A stretch of DNA of 64,000 nucleotides from Endocalyx cinctus (lineage: Eukaryota; Ascomycota; Sordariomycetes; Amphisphaeriales; Apiosporaceae): positions 2,457,303 through 2,521,302 of the forward strand of contig BCKC01000004.1 of assembly GCA_001600455.1 (NCBI GenBank), in the 5' to 3' direction. Shown here in pieces: positions 13,899 through 26,884 of the stretch. The first letter of the stretch is position 1. Each line of letters begins with the position of its first letter. The notes under the pieces are model-generated. The model worked only from the letters and a program-made list of their open reading frames with translations, was not told where the DNA came from and made no database searches. The position numbers were made by a program, and so were the translations under genes.

Positions 13899-16800
13899 TT
13901 AATGTGCTCCCCCATTCATAGGACGAGCCCTGGTCAACACTTCAAACGCCCCTGTTCCGATTTTTCCTAGTCTCCCTATGACAATTCTGCTACTTGGAGT
14001 TGTGAGGTCGTCCCAATCCCCGTCAAGGACGGCATCTTTCAGGAAGGACAATGTGGTTTCGAAACTCATCTTGGTGAACGGGCTAACATTGCCCTTGAGG
14101 CCATTGCGGTTGAATGGAGTAAACGCGCCATTCCGCGTCATGTAGTCGGCAATGAGATTAAGGTGTCGGTTATCCACGCTGATACCGTGGCCTTTGAAAA
14201 CCTTATCCAATTCAACAATGATATTCTTGCGTGCAGCTTCAACTCCATACACACGAAGGACAGCTGCGATGTCGTTGGTTTGAATCTCGTTAGGGTTGAT
14301 GAAGTCACCATATTTCTGCATTGCTTGTAGGTTGACACCGTCTGTGTGTACTACCGCTTTCGTCACTTCTTTACCCGTTCGGATGTCCCACACGTTGTCA
14401 TCCACCACGTAGACACAGGACCGTATGCCAGGAATCTGCTGTATCAGTGCTTTTCGAATTGCGTCTTCGACGACGCTTAACATGAGCACCTTCGGCATGT
14501 CTGAATCGTATTCAAGCGTGAATTCACACCATTCTCCGCCGGCCTCGTCGCATTTGAATTGAGAAATCGACGAATTGTCTTCTTTAATCCGCTCCTCACG
14601 GTTACGATTAGGGTCATCCCCGCTTTTACGCTCTCCGTTGACCCCATCCTCATCATCGCTCGAAAGTGGGGGGCTCCCACAGAATCCTTCATCTTCGGGC
14701 TCATCGTCAATCTCTGGTGAGATCTCACGTTGTAGCTGCCTTTGAATATGATTATCGTCTTCATCATTGGCGCCGTATGAGATTGCCTGTTCTCGATTCG
14801 CTCGCTGTTTGGCATTTGTCGCATCGTCGTCGCCGTCCTCGTCATCGTCCTCGTCATCATCGTTACGTCGAGCGCCCTCAGCACTAGCTGATGCCATCTC
14901 CACGGTCCCTGCTTTCTCACCGACCTCGGGAACCGCAGCGTTCTCCTTGTCCAGTTTGGCCTTGACATCTTTCTTAACCAACCGTTCCAGAAGTGGTAAA
15001 AAGCTAGACTCTACCGTGTCAAGCACGTCCGATACTTGTATGGCGTAGGTTGTTGTGTACTCGTGTGATTCGAAGAACTCAAGTCGAATATCAAACATTT
15101 TAGCCAAGCGGTGCCCGACACCCCGTCCAACACGTTCATTTACGGTGACCTTATCAACAACATGGGAAAGGGGAAGCATACTGATCCCCTTCGCAAATGT
15201 TTCACCCTCTTCTTGAGATAATTCTTCATTTAGGACCAGAGTCATCGATGGCGTGGAGATGTGGTCACTCGCAGTCATAAGAATTTCCCGCAGTCGAGGG
15301 ATACCAAGCGTGACGTTCTTGGCAGAGTGACCTGCCAAGTGAAAAGTGTTCAGGGTCATCTGAGTCGATGGCTCACCAATTGACTGTCCGGCTACGATAC
15401 CTACAGCCTCCCCTGGTTCCACGAGCGAGTTTAGATATTTGGAGTGGAGTATCTTCTCGGCATACTTGCGAGGTACTAGTACAATGCCAGATTTTTTCTC
15501 CCCCTTCTCCTTGATCAAGCTATCCTTGTTCTGCTTGATATAGTCTGAGACCTTCTCGTAAAACAATTCCGACGTAGCAAATGCGTGCCGGTTCGGGTTT
15601 AACTCGGTCTGAATGGGATCAAGGCCTGCGGGGTTATTGGTTTTGGCTTGCTTGACCGCTTTCTTCAAGTATTTCTGAGCAAAATCCTTGGACTGATAAA
15701 TGTCTTGGTCCCAGCCTCTCTCAGCAATGCCAAGTTGATTAACCTCTGACGTTTGATTGCGAAGGACGAAGCTGAAGTCTTCGAGATATTTCTGCTTAGA
15801 GATATCAAGGCCGTCTTCCCCGTAAAGGAACTGTACCATCGACCCATCAGAATCTCGCACTGATGTATCATAGGCTACTTTGAGGCCTTCCATCCCTTTG
15901 ATGAGACATCTCTGGAGATAGCCGGAGCGGGAGGTTTTCACAGCGGTGTCAATTAAACCCTCCCTTCCGGCCATGTGATGGAAGTAATATTCTTGAGTTC
16001 TAATGCCCGTCAAGAAACGATTGACGATGTAACCACTGGCTCGTACGTTGGTGTCAAAGGGTCGAAAGCAAGGCAACGACCTACCACTGACCATCAACGG
16101 CACTCTCCTACCTTCAAGAACTTGTTGTCCAAGGTTGCAAGAGATCAAATTTGCGTTGACCGCGCTGCCTTTTGCACCGGATGTGGTCATCAGCTGCATC
16201 TGATTCTTGGGGAATTGTTTATTCAGACCGGAAGGAAGACATTCTCGAGTGACATCACCGGAAAGTGCACCGCAACGCTGATTTAACATCCGCTCTAATC
16301 CTTCCTGCTTGCTATCATCGCGCATGACCTCTTCCAAGCGTTCTAGGAGAATAGGTGATGTGTCGTCGATATCAGCTCGATCGCCGAGACTCACATGATT
16401 CTTTGCCACCTCCAGTCCGATATGAGGGGAATTCCGTAACGTTTCCTTCCGCCTTTCTTCGCCTGCAGGTGTCAGTCGAAGATCATCCATGCCACATGTG
16501 AATGCACGCATGTTAAGGACTCGAGTGAGAAGCCGACCCATAGCACTGAGCAGCTTGGCTGCAACTTCTGGGCCCCATACCTCATGTATAGAATGAATGA
16601 AGCCGCCAGAACTGGGACCTAATTGTGACTTGTCTAGGATACCTGTTATGAAGTCGCCATTATCAAACTGAACCTCACCTTCCTCAGTAAACTTGCCCCA
16701 AGGTGCTCCCTTGATCGACGTTTTCCCAGAAAGCCAGAGATCGCCACAACCAGCTGGCCGCATGTTTTTCAGAATAGTTGAAATGACCTGTTTACCCGTC

Positions 16801-19122
16801 CAACGCTTGACCGGTCTCAGTATCGCTGGTGGAACAAGCTCCAGTTTTTCAGACGTGACGTGACCGCTTTCGGGACGGAGGGCAGAGTACACAAGCTGGT
16901 GGTAGGTTCCCATATCGAAGAAAGTGTCTTTACTACAAAGAGAAACGGATACGGAGATGTGATCCTGGATAAGACCTCGCAGAGGTTTCCCGGCAGTTGC
17001 TGAGAGGTACTGATGATCTGTGTCGGCGATTTTTAGCGCCTCGGCTCGGGCGAGCTCATTTTGTGGGAAGTGCATATTCATCTCGTCTCCGTCAAAGTCG
17101 GCGTTATATGTATTGCAATTCGCGTAGTGCATACGGATTGTTTTTTCTCCAGGAAGTACCCTAGCTCGATGACCCATTATCGAGGGCTTGTGGAGCGTTG
17201 GTTGACGATTCATCAATACCACGTCTCCATTGCCTAGATGTCGGTGCACTTTCTTATTCTTAACGCCGGCAAAGATTCGGTTAGTTGGCGCAAATAGTTG
17301 GTTAGAGAGCGCGACCCGATCTTCTACAGATTTATTTTTAAGATTGATGATATGGCCATTCTCGTTCTCGATTGCGGCTGCGCCTGGCCATTTATCGGCG
17401 CCGTTAATGACAGCTTGTTGCATTTCTTTGAAATTGTGACTCGTGACAGGTTCCGGGTAGGTCAGTTTCTTCGCAAATACAGGAGGCACGCCGATCTCAC
17501 TAGTTTCAATATTTGGGTCAGGCGAGATGACACTGCGTGCAGCGAAATTGACACGCTTGCCCATCATGTTTTTCCTGAAAAGACCCTCTTTCTTTTCTAG
17601 TTTTTGCTTGATCCCGTCTTCGTTCCTTTTTCCGGCGGCACCCCTGATGGGATTTCTGTCACGGTCAATCAGGGAATTCACGCTGTCCTGGAGTTGGATC
17701 CAAGCTTCAAACATGCTAGACAAGTCGGCTCGACTTCGTGTGTTTCCATCATCCGATTTGCTACTTGGAGAGAATAGTTCTCTATGAAGTTCTGCAACTC
17801 GAGAGGAGGATGATAGAATTTGCTTATAAAGAGAGTTCTGTTGTGCTTCGGCAATACCTCCATCACCTTGTCGGGCCTCGGGGCGATACTTGTTTGGCGG
17901 TACCAGTATGGTTTGGATGAAAAAGTTGTCTGCTGGAAGCTTTGTTCTGAGTGGCTTGGAGCTAAAAACGAGAGCGAGAAGTTCCTGTTCTTCTGCAAAT
18001 AACAATTGGAGGCGCTTCTGTACTTCCATACAGTTGATATATCGCTGACGCTTATTGGCTGTGTTGTTTTTCTTGCCATTGGGAGTTTTGGACGAACCAT
18101 CTGTCATAATAACATCTCCATTCTCGTCTAATTCTTCACCATCTCCTTCGCTACTATCGCCTTCTCCATCTGGCTCGGTATCAGACTCGCTCGGTGTATC
18201 AACATCGGCTACTCCCTCGTCAAGATCGTGGTCAGGTTTCTTGGCCGCAGGAAGCCTCGAAGAATGTTTAATGACGAGAGCATCTTTGAATCGTTTGTTG
18301 TGTTGTGCCATTTTAGCCTGGTCTCTAGAGCTGAGGGGCTTCTCGAAAATCTTGACGAATCCATCTTTTCGAAAGCCTGGGGATATACAATTGCATGAGG
18401 CGCACGTTCTTGGCTTTATCATTTCTTTCGTAAAATTCTTGATAAGGTCTCGCCGAGCTTCAGATGCGCCCTCGTGCTTGCCTGTCCTGATATCCACGGT
18501 ACCAAGCCTCTGTTCTTTTAGCGTCTTCTTGGTAAAATCTTCTCTCGCTTTTATCAACTTTTCGGTAGATGAAGCATCCTCATCCTCGGAGTTGTTTCCG
18601 CCATCTAGGCCAACTTCTACAGTCTCGGGATTGATATCGTCAAGGTGGTTGGCCTCATCTATCAAGCCAAATTGGAGAAGTCGTAACTTACAGGCGAAGA
18701 GGTTTTTATCCACCTCTCGCATGCGAAGCTTATGACAATATTGGCACATGGCACGAAGCAGTCTGAGGACTTGATCCATAAACACCGGGTGATACACGGG
18801 GACCGGGAGCTCGATATGGCCAACGTGACCGGGACAACTGGGCTGAGTAAGGTTGCATGTTGTACATCTGAAGGGGAGAAAAAGATGAAGTTAGTTATCA
18901 AGTGCAACGGAATTGGTGAACAAGGACAGGAATGGCTTACAGTACATCACCCCAAGACCCGAGAGCAGGGTCATACAAACCTCCGGGAACTGGGTTTAGA
19001 AGGGTGTCAAAGGTAGTGGGATTTTCGATTCTCTTGACGGAAATAGCTTTTATCTCGTTTGGAGTAAGAAAATCAAAATCGACACTGTCGATAGTGGAAG
19101 ATATTGGTTGTGAGATATTCAT
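13899..19122 (-). CDS. rpa1: DNA-directed RNA polymerase I largest subunit (A190)
   Basis: Two exons: 19122-18941 and 18867-13899 (73-bp intron, donor GTAAGC, acceptor CTTCAG). The product is 1716 residues; yeast A190 is 1664. Exon 1 starts MNISQPISST. Exon 2 opens with the clamp zinc-binding Cys motif CTTC...SCPGHVGH, followed by CQYC and CASCNC. The catalytic metal A loop NADFDGDEMNMHFPQ is at about residue 650, with NRQPTLHKPS before it. The trigger-loop region is represented by GEAVGIVAGQSIGEPSTQMT and NTFHLAGH. An acidic Asp/Glu-rich insertion near residues 1380-1400 lies in the C-terminal jaw region. As the Pol I core subunit it transcribes 35S rDNA in the nucleolus. It is divergent from prp3, with 751 bp between start codons. 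Confidence 0.97.
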
Positions 19123-19873
19123 GATTAGGACTTGGTCTTAAGTTCGGCCAAAAGGCTCGAGCTGGAAAATTGAGGCTTGAATCTCTAGGAGAGGATAATA
19201 CTAATACTAATATTCCCTAAATCATTATAAGCTCATCAGCTTTTGTACCATTATTCCTGTTTGCTCTGTAGAGACGGCTTTGCTTTGTTTATTTGATGTC
19301 TTCAAACTTTCTTCGGTGGGGTGGGCTTCAAGTAGATATTGAAAATTATCAAACTATCGATAGCTAAACTTTTTGGCGGTAACAGATGGCAGAAACTTTG
19401 AAGGCACTGAAGGCATAAAATATTAAACATAATGTATATCTACGCTAACCATATTTGTCTATAGCGTATCTGCATAGGCAGTGACCAGCACCTAACAGCC
19501 AGACAGCCAGACACCAAGACAGCCTACGAAGTATTATTTACTGTGTAGGAGCTTATTTAGTAAGTACCCAGGCTGCTAGGTACCAGCCTACCTGCCTACG
19601 TACGGCTGTAAACTAGAACTAACCTAACCTAGTACGTAGTAAATAATTCTACATATCTTAGTTACTCGAGACAGACCACCTACCTGATAGATCACTCACT
19701 GAATTTATTTATTGAGATTACCACGATTGTCTATAGAGTGCCTTCTCTTCTTCTTATTGCTACTTTTTCATATTAGGTCAAGTCAAAAGAAAAAGGCAGG
19801 CCACCGCAGTGATAGTACACTTGAATTGATATTCTATCGCCACGGCCACTGCCACTGCCAACAATACCAATCA
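19123..19873. promoter_or_regulatory. Divergent rpa1-prp3 promoter region
   Basis: The 751 bp between start codons hold short CCAGNC repeats (CAGCCAGACAGCCAGACACC near 19495-19515) and GGTACC/CTAGG palindromes at 19576-19640. A pyrimidine-rich stretch comes before the prp3 start. No separate gene seen. Confidence 0.55.
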
Positions 19874-21391
19874 ATGATGGATCGGCATGGCTCACCTGGC
19901 TTAGGCCCGCGCAACGATGCCTCATCGCGTATTCAGAAGCCCGAATCAACCACAGACAAGGCCGCTAAGCTCGCTGCCCTCAAAGCTCGTGTATCCGCTG
20001 CAATCGGGACTAGCAAGGCAAAAGGAGGCTTGAGTGTTGGACTTCATCCAGCTCTAGAAGATTTAGGACAATGGAAACCACCTAATAAGGCCGTCGATAC
20101 GAAACCAACCCAACTCTTCTCATCGTACTCATCGTCGTCGTCTTCTTCCCCTCTCATCCAATTGCGCAACGATAACGTTAGGCCGACTTCTTCCAAACAA
20201 AAGCCTCTTGACCTCTCTGGCCCCTCTCTAGACGAGATTAAGAGCAATCCTTACTTCGATGCCAACCTCGGCGCTCCCACCGTGAAACCACGACAGTCTC
20301 GTCACCTTATCTTCAACCAGAAAGGCAAGTATATTCAACAAGCAAATGCCCTGCGACGTCAGGCTGCCCTCGAGGCCCTTAAGAAGAAGATTGCTGCCCA
20401 GACACGAAAGGCCGGAATTGATGAGGATATCGATGCCGAGAAAAATTTTGTTGTGGAGGCGCCTCCCGAAATCGAATGGTGGGATGAAGGTCTCGTACAC
20501 GGTGATAATTACCATGACATAGAAAACCCGGACACGCTAAAGATCAAAACGGAAGATACCATCGTTACTAGTTATATCCAACATCCCGTGGCCATCGAGC
20601 CACCTCAGGACCAGAACATTCCTGCTCCTAAGCCCATGTTTTTGACCTCAACCGAACAAGCCAAATTACGCCGACAGCGTCGCATGGCCGATTTAAGGGA
20701 AGAGCAGGCCAAAATTAGATTGGGAATGGTGCCGGCGCCACCTCCAAAAGTCAAACAGGGGAACCTGATGCGCGTGTTAGGTTCCGAAGCCGTGCAGGAC
20801 CCGACTGCGGTAGAGCAGCGTGTTCATCGCGAAATTGCCGATCGTCACACGAAACATCTGCAGACGAACGAGGATAGGAAACTGACTAAGGAGCAAAAGC
20901 ATGACAAACTTGTTTCAAACCAGGAGAAGGATGCCGCAAAAGGTTTGTACGTTCTGGTCTTCAGGATCGGCAATCTCGCAAATGGGCAGCATCGTTTCAA
21001 GATCAACAAGAATGCTGAGCAGCTCGGACTCACCGGCCTCGTTATAATGAATCCCAGCCAGAATTTAGTTATTGTCGAAGGTGGTGCCTACGGTGTGAGG
21101 CACTACAAGACGCTAATGTTGAATCGGATTAAGTGGTCTGAAAACTCACCATCGAGGGAGAAGGACACGCAGAATCAAAGTTTACGGGATTGGCTGAGAG
21201 CCGAAAACGAAGGCGGAGGGCTAAAAGATTTGAGCCTGAACAAGTGCGAACTACTATTCGAAGGCGAGGTTAAGACTAGGGCATTTCGATCACTAAAGTC
21301 TCGCGTATGCGAAAGCGATACTGAAGCTAGAGAAGCCCTTTCGAGAGCGAAGATGGAAAGTTTTTGGAACATGGCTAAGTCTGCTCCATAG
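19874..21391 (+). CDS. prp3: U4/U6 small nuclear ribonucleoprotein Prp3
   Basis: Single exon of 505 residues from the ATG at 19874. The open frame extends 54 codons further upstream, but that part is hydrophobic and UTR-like, while family similarity begins at MDRHGSPGLG just after the chosen start; ATG 19877 is equally possible. A basic, low-complexity N terminus with a Ser run (about 80-92) is followed by the Prp3 domain (about 150-380, including PNPMFLT-like KPMFLTSTEQAKLRRQRR). The C-terminal DUF1115 domain is at about 385-505 (GLVIMNPSQNLVIVEGG, RIKWSE, ending FWNMAKSAP). Prp3 binds U4/U6 duplex RNA and stabilises the tri-snRNP for pre-mRNA splicing in the nucleus. Its 3' end faces rad3, with only 205 bp between stop codons. 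Confidence 0.93.
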   Translation: MMDRHGSPGLGPRNDASSRIQKPESTTDKAAKLAALKARVSAAIGTSKAKGGLSVGLHPALEDLGQWKPPNKAVDTKPTQLFSSYSSSSSSSPLIQLRNDNVRPTSSKQKPLDLSGPSLDEIKSNPYFDANLGAPTVKPRQSRHLIFNQKGKYIQQANALRRQAALEALKKKIAAQTRKAGIDEDIDAEKNFVVEAPPEIEWWDEGLVHGDNYHDIENPDTLKIKTEDTIVTSYIQHPVAIEPPQDQNIPAPKPMFLTSTEQAKLRRQRRMADLREEQAKIRLGMVPAPPPKVKQGNLMRVLGSEAVQDPTAVEQRVHREIADRHTKHLQTNEDRKLTKEQKHDKLVSNQEKDAAKGLYVLVFRIGNLANGQHRFKINKNAEQLGLTGLVIMNPSQNLVIVEGGAYGVRHYKTLMLNRIKWSENSPSREKDTQNQSLRDWLRAENEGGGLKDLSLNKCELLFEGEVKTRAFRSLKSRVCESDTEAREALSRAKMESFWNMAKSAP

Positions 21392-21596
21392 CTTCAACAC
21401 CTTATATTACTTTATTTAGCGGCCATGGACAAATACTAAGGGTTACCGAATGATACGTGGGATTTATATTTAGATCGAACCAACCGTGGCTCGTAGTACT
21501 TCTGGTTTTTTGCTTATTTTCGTGAAAGGCTGCCTCCTTCCCCTCCTTATAGTTCATTTGGTTTGGGCCCACCATGAGACTTAGGACAGTATAATA

Positions 21597-24049
21597 TTAA
21601 GTACCACCAAGTTCCATCATTCCCTCGTCAAGGTCTTCATCATCCATGTCGTACTCGTCCAGATTAGTATTTATTTGTGCACGTTTTAGAGCTTCCATCA
21701 TGGCATTGTCATTCTGCATCTCCTTGATCTTCTCCTCATCTACCTTTTCTTGGTGAGCCCTTAAGTCTTCAAGGCTCCACATACTGATCCCTTCCTGGTC
21801 TTTCGATTTGAAAGGTCGCGCCATATCCCTTAAGAAGCGTTTGGCGGTGATCACAGCCATATCCGTGCTGAGATTTCCGTCAACCTCTTGCATGGCTTGA
21901 TTGATCCATTTAGGCAACTGAAGTCTCTTCTTTTGAAATCGACGGTCAGCTAACACCATGATTCCATAGTCATCCTTGCCTCTAAGCACACGTCCAAGGC
22001 ACTGTGCGGCATGCCTCATGGCATCGAAGGATAAGAAGTCATTCTCGCGAATACGGTACGTCTCCCGGAGAAACTCGAGTCTCGCTTTTAGAATGCGAGA
22101 TTCCGTATACTGAAACGGCACCCCAATACACAGGACTGTTCGCCCATACTGATGGTCAAAATCGATCCCCTCGGATACCTTTCCACGAGCTACACAAAGG
22201 AGCACGGCGCCACGGCCATTACAGCATGCAGTGCGGTACGTTTCAAGCGCCAGGGATGTCTCCTGGGCATCGGGGGTTTCGACAAGTATAAGTTTATACT
22301 TCCAGACCTCGTCTAGGATGCCCATTCCTTGCCACATACTAATTATAGACTCCATATAAAGATAGGACGGGAAGAAGACCACCATCCCATCAGGCGTGAT
22401 ACGAGCGAATTCGGTGAGCAGATTTCCATAGTTACGGACTACACTTGGTTCGTTTCTCACCTGGAAACTGGTAGATACCGCCGCTTGGTCGCTGCCTCGA
22501 GTAACAATCATGGGTAAGAATGATCTTCTTGCTAGCGTCATAGTATACGATTCCTGGACAACTGTGGAGAAACCCAGCATTTTGGGATACATCTCTAATG
22601 GTGAGATGGTCCCTGAGGTAATGATGACGGAACTGAATCGGTCAAATACGGGCTTGATGGCAATGGCTGCATCCAGGCAGGTGAAATGTAAGACTGGGTT
22701 GGGCACTTCAGCAGTATCCGATTCGAAGGGTTCCAGGATAAGCAGGAAACCTTTCTCATATGTCGCCACAAGCGTAGCAAATGTTGCTACCTCCTGTAGT
22801 GGTTGGTAATCCTCAATATTTGTGAGTTCCAGGGTTCGCACAAGTGAAGTAAGCCTTTCCGCACAGAATCGCAACGGCTTCTTTTCGATGAAAGTGTGTT
22901 CCCTGAGGTGTGCTAGAAAAGATGGGGGCGTCTCAGAGATGACTTGCCGGACTTTCATGCGCGTTTTCAGGTATTCAATGAACCTCTTCAAGAAAGCCGT
23001 GAAATGTTCTGCTCTCCGTATATTTCCGGGCACTGCCTCTTTGAGAAGGTCATCCGGCAAAGCTGGATTCGCCATGAAAGCATCTTCTTGTCGAGCTTCA
23101 TCGGCGTCTCGGAGCCCTTCAACAAGCTTCTGGTACTCATTTTCCAGCTGTTCTCTGTCGGTTTCCTTCATCTCACTAATTCTGCGCTCAAGGTTTTGCG
23201 CACCTCTCGTGGCCTTCCGTAGCGAATCTTCGGTGATGTCGGTGCTTAAAGACTCGATGCAGACGTTGTCGATGTTGTGTGCCTCATCGAATACGACTAC
23301 ACAGTCTTTTGAAAATTCCTTGGATACCCGCTCAGCTATCTTGGGATCAAGTAAATAGTGATACGAATAGATTATAACGTTGCAATATTGCATCTACGAT
23401 ATGTTAGATAATAGGGACTAGCTGAGGATAAGGCGGTAAATAAATAATCTATACATACCATCCGCCTTGCGGTGAAATAAGGGCATTGCTTGTGCTGCTC
23501 TCCGTATTTCAAAAGACCGTCCAGCGTCCACACACCGTTGGGTATCAGGTTGTGCGGCTCAAGCAAATCTAGATTATCATGATATATGCAAACATCGACA
23601 TTCTCTCCTTTCTCCTTTTTCTCTTTGACAAAGCCGGCTGTCAAGCTTCGACAGCGCGCGTCGACGATATGACCACTCTTCTCTCGCTTGACCGAAGGAT
23701 GAAGGCAGAGATTTTTACGACTCGTCAGGCCAAGACCACGAAAATCTTCAACTCGACCTAGTTCATCAGCCCTGAATTTCATGAGGGCCTTAAGTTCGGC
23801 CAAAGCCTTTTCAATTTCGGACATTGTACGCGAGCAGTAGATCAGTTTTCGGTGTTCAGGGTAGTGTTGCTGATAGGCGACGATGAGGGAAAGCAGCGAG
23901 ACGGTCTTTCCGGTGCCGGAAGGCATTTCTAGTACACAGTGACCCCCGGCGTCGAGTGTGCGTTTGAGATCGCACATGTAGGCATACTGTTCTGGATATA
24001 TCCTCGGGTACGGGAAAAGAACCGGAAGATCGTCGATAAAGAACTTCAT
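21597..24049 (-). CDS. rad3: TFIIH DNA helicase Rad3/XPD
   Basis: Two exons: 24049-23459 and 23393-21597 (65-bp intron between ARRM and MQYCN). The product is 795 residues; yeast Rad3 is 778. It starts MKFFIDDLPVLFPYPRIYPE, as in the family. Walker A is PSGTGKT with Lys48, and the DEAH box is at about 233-236 (VVFDEAHNID). The four Fe-S cluster cysteines are all present at Cys115, Cys133, Cys154 and Cys189. The C-terminal helicase motif is QCLGRVLRGKDDYG. It is a 5'-3' superfamily 2 helicase of TFIIH used in nucleotide excision repair, also structural in transcription initiation. A TTTGCAG just 5' of the ATG resembles a splice acceptor, so a 5' UTR intron is possible. Convergent with prp3. 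Confidence 0.97.
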
Positions 24050-24508
24050 CCTGCAAATTTATTATTCGATGCGACCCTTTTAGTGGTATATAAGACGGGC
24101 GACAAGATAAACTGTTCGTTATAGTCTGCGACGAACTTTGGTATTAATGATCCTTCTGGCGTTGGTAAGACCATTCATTCATTACTTTTTCTTTGAATTA
24201 TTCTGCCACGCCGCTAATCATACCGAGGTCATTCTACGGAGGTATGGTTGTCAAAATACGTTTAGGATAGATGTACGTGGTTCATATGATACTATCTTAG
24301 TATTTATTCACTTTCTCGTGCCCGGGCGAGAAGTGCAACATATATTGATGTAAGGTAGGAAGAATGAGGAATTACAAGGTTTGATATGTTGTAATAATTT
24401 ATGGTTGCCTGTATTTAATATCTCACTATCGGGATTATATACGCATATCTACTAAACAGGTATTTATGCATATAATAAGTAAGTATAGCTACCTCTTATT
24501 ACCTGTAG

Positions 24509-24575
24509 GTATACACCTACCTACCTAGGTACCTACATAGGTAGTTATACCTACCTAAGTTAGGTACTTAAGTAT
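24509..24575. repeat. CCTAGG/GGTACC palindrome cluster
   Basis: Overlapping TACCTACCTAGGTACCTACATAGGTAG units with further ACCTACCTAAGTTAGGTA copies. It lies about 460 bp upstream of the rad3 start codon. Same sequence family as the clusters at 4.8 and 57 kb. Confidence 0.7.
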
Positions 24576-25352
24576 ATATATCGAGGCCGTCATTGAGCGC
24601 GCAAGCCACGTTTTCTGGAGTATACAAAGCGACAGTTTCGGGAGTGCTTCCGACAGTTTAAACTGATTAAAGTGAATTTTTTGAGCATACTGTCTCCCTG
24701 TTTCACTACAACCTCCGAGCATTGCAAGTTTTATTATTCTATCCGATACATCGCGACGATATCTCCCTACTTACGAGCCGGATTTCCTGTTTAGTAATTT
24801 CTAAGTGGGCATGGGTACACACAAGGTCTCATCGCCACATCGTGGTTTTTTAAATCACCAACGCCGGCGTGGTTAATTCTATCCCCTATACTCACGTATA
24901 TACGAGGTTTACCTAGACTTAGGGGCAAGACACGACCTGCGTACTCGAATGCGTGACGTGGGCTAACTACTTAGAAGTTAACCGTTACCTTCCTGTGACA
25001 TGCGACTAGGCTGGATGTGTCCATATCGGCAAAGTGGCCGCGAGTTCGGGCCGGCGACCTCTTCCGAAAATCATGGGCATGTTGCTCAACCGTGGCGTAT
25101 GACAGGACCAGACTGTCGGATTCAGACGCCCGGCACAGCACATAAGCTTATCGAGTAGATCTTGCCGATCACGCAGTATAGTTTGTATGAGTTAATACGA
25201 TGTCAGCTATCACAATACCACTTCCTAGTCGATGCGTTTATGCCTACATCGGCATGTGATAATTGCCATGAAAGTGGCTATTGCGGTTTTTTTTTTTTTT
25301 TGGCTTTTTCTTTTGCCTTTTATTTCCTATATTACTCGGTTCCATTGTATTT

Positions 25353-25376
25353 TCTCTCTCTCTCTCTCTCTCTCTA
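25353..25376. repeat. (CT)n microsatellite
   Basis: Uninterrupted TC/CT run of about 23 bases, preceded by an 18-T run at 25287-25303. Confidence 0.9.
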
Positions 25377-26865
25377 GGGGTCCGCTGTGTCTATTGCGAG
25401 ATAGAGGAGGCTTGCTCTGTATAGGGGAAGATAGACGAGATGCAATAGCAATACCGTGACTCAGAACCAGTAAAGGAAAAAACATACCCAAATGCCCGGC
25501 CCAAAGTCAGTTAGATTAAAATCAAGTAGTATAATCTTTTATCTGACCTTTGCTTACGCTTAGCTCGCATTTGCGATATTTCATAACTTACGCAGCAATG
25601 GCATGTAAGTAATATCAACTCTCAAAACCATTCTTCTATAATCATTCACTTATTTTCTTTTTGAAAAGCGATGTCAATTGATTTTTGTAGGTGGGTTTAA
25701 CTTAACGGAGACCGGACTGCAGTCGGGTTGTTCCTACGGCCGCAAATGTCATTATTGGCGTCACATAGTTGGAAGGATTCCTGCGAGTCATTACAACTGG
25801 ACTCCTGTCCCTAGGGCTGAAATATTTATACTTTAGATACGAAGGAGAAAAGCCATTCTAGCTTATGTACATTCGCCATGGCTTACACATGCAGTGGGTT
25901 TTCATACAGGAATACATCCAACGGTCGGCATCGACAAATCGAACTATTGCAGGGGTTTAAAGCACACGTTTGTTGTACTACCTATACATTGGTTGCTAAT
26001 GTTGCTCAGTGTCAAGAACTAATAGCAGGGAAGATATCGACATAATCTCTTATACCAAGTATATCCTGTACCCATTTGTACAGGTACAGTATAACTATAT
26101 TCCCAGGTTCCGGTGAGATTGACTTGTGCGATGCATAATTAATTAGCTTCACGTGTATGGTTCCATGTCCACGGGTACACCCTCGTATAATGGACCCTTC
26201 ACTGGTGTACTTGAATTTGATAAAGGAAAGATGCGAGTTTGGCCAAGTATCCTCAGGATCGTAAACAAGGTGTTTACCTTCTTGTTTTATAATTAATCAA
26301 TCAATTGACAGAAATTAGCTTGTAGCGTCCGAAGGAATTACTAGGTGCTCACCTAGGCTGCTAGGAAGGGAATGAATAGTTAAAGTACAATAATAACGTC
26401 ACAGTATCATACATTGAAGCAGTGGTAGGAAATGATTTGCGGCGAGAATTTCAAAAATAGAGGACTTACAGTAGACAAAGTCCACAGGTATCATATAAGC
26501 AAGAGTATATTTGATTTACATATAAATAAACAATATTTAGTTTTGATATGAGATACCCGTTGCTACTTAAACGCTTACATAGTACATGTGCTTCTCCAAG
26601 GATGTAAAATCCACCATGAAGTAATTACATAGTATTATAATTACTTAAATATATATTTTAAGAACTCCGAGTTTGAAGTTCAATCCATACACCAATGTAT
26701 GGTACAGGTGGGCAGAGAGGTAGATAGTAAGACCTATAAGATGGGAAGTCGTACCTTTTTTCACGTTGTAGTTAAAGTAACATCGTAACATACAGTATGG
26801 TATGCGTACGGGTAATATTTCAATCCACGGATGTGGCAATGCTTTTTAGATATGTATGGATGTGT

Positions 26866-26884
26866 GTATATATATATATATATA
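26866..26884. repeat. (TA)n microsatellite
   Basis: Short TA run of about 19 bases following TGTGTG. Confidence 0.85.

Noticed and set aside
16400..16412. TTTGCCACC, the complement of the Rpn4 binding element
   Set aside because: It lies inside the rpa1 coding sequence, so a chance match is the simplest reading.
18055..18735. 226-codon plus-strand frame
   Set aside because: Antisense shadow of the RNA polymerase I largest-subunit coding sequence; its Ser-rich content mirrors acidic codons of the real gene.
19712..19873. N-terminal extension of prp3 by 54 codons
   Set aside because: Hydrophobic, pyrimidine-rich leader without Prp3 similarity; the conserved start lies at 19874 or 19877.
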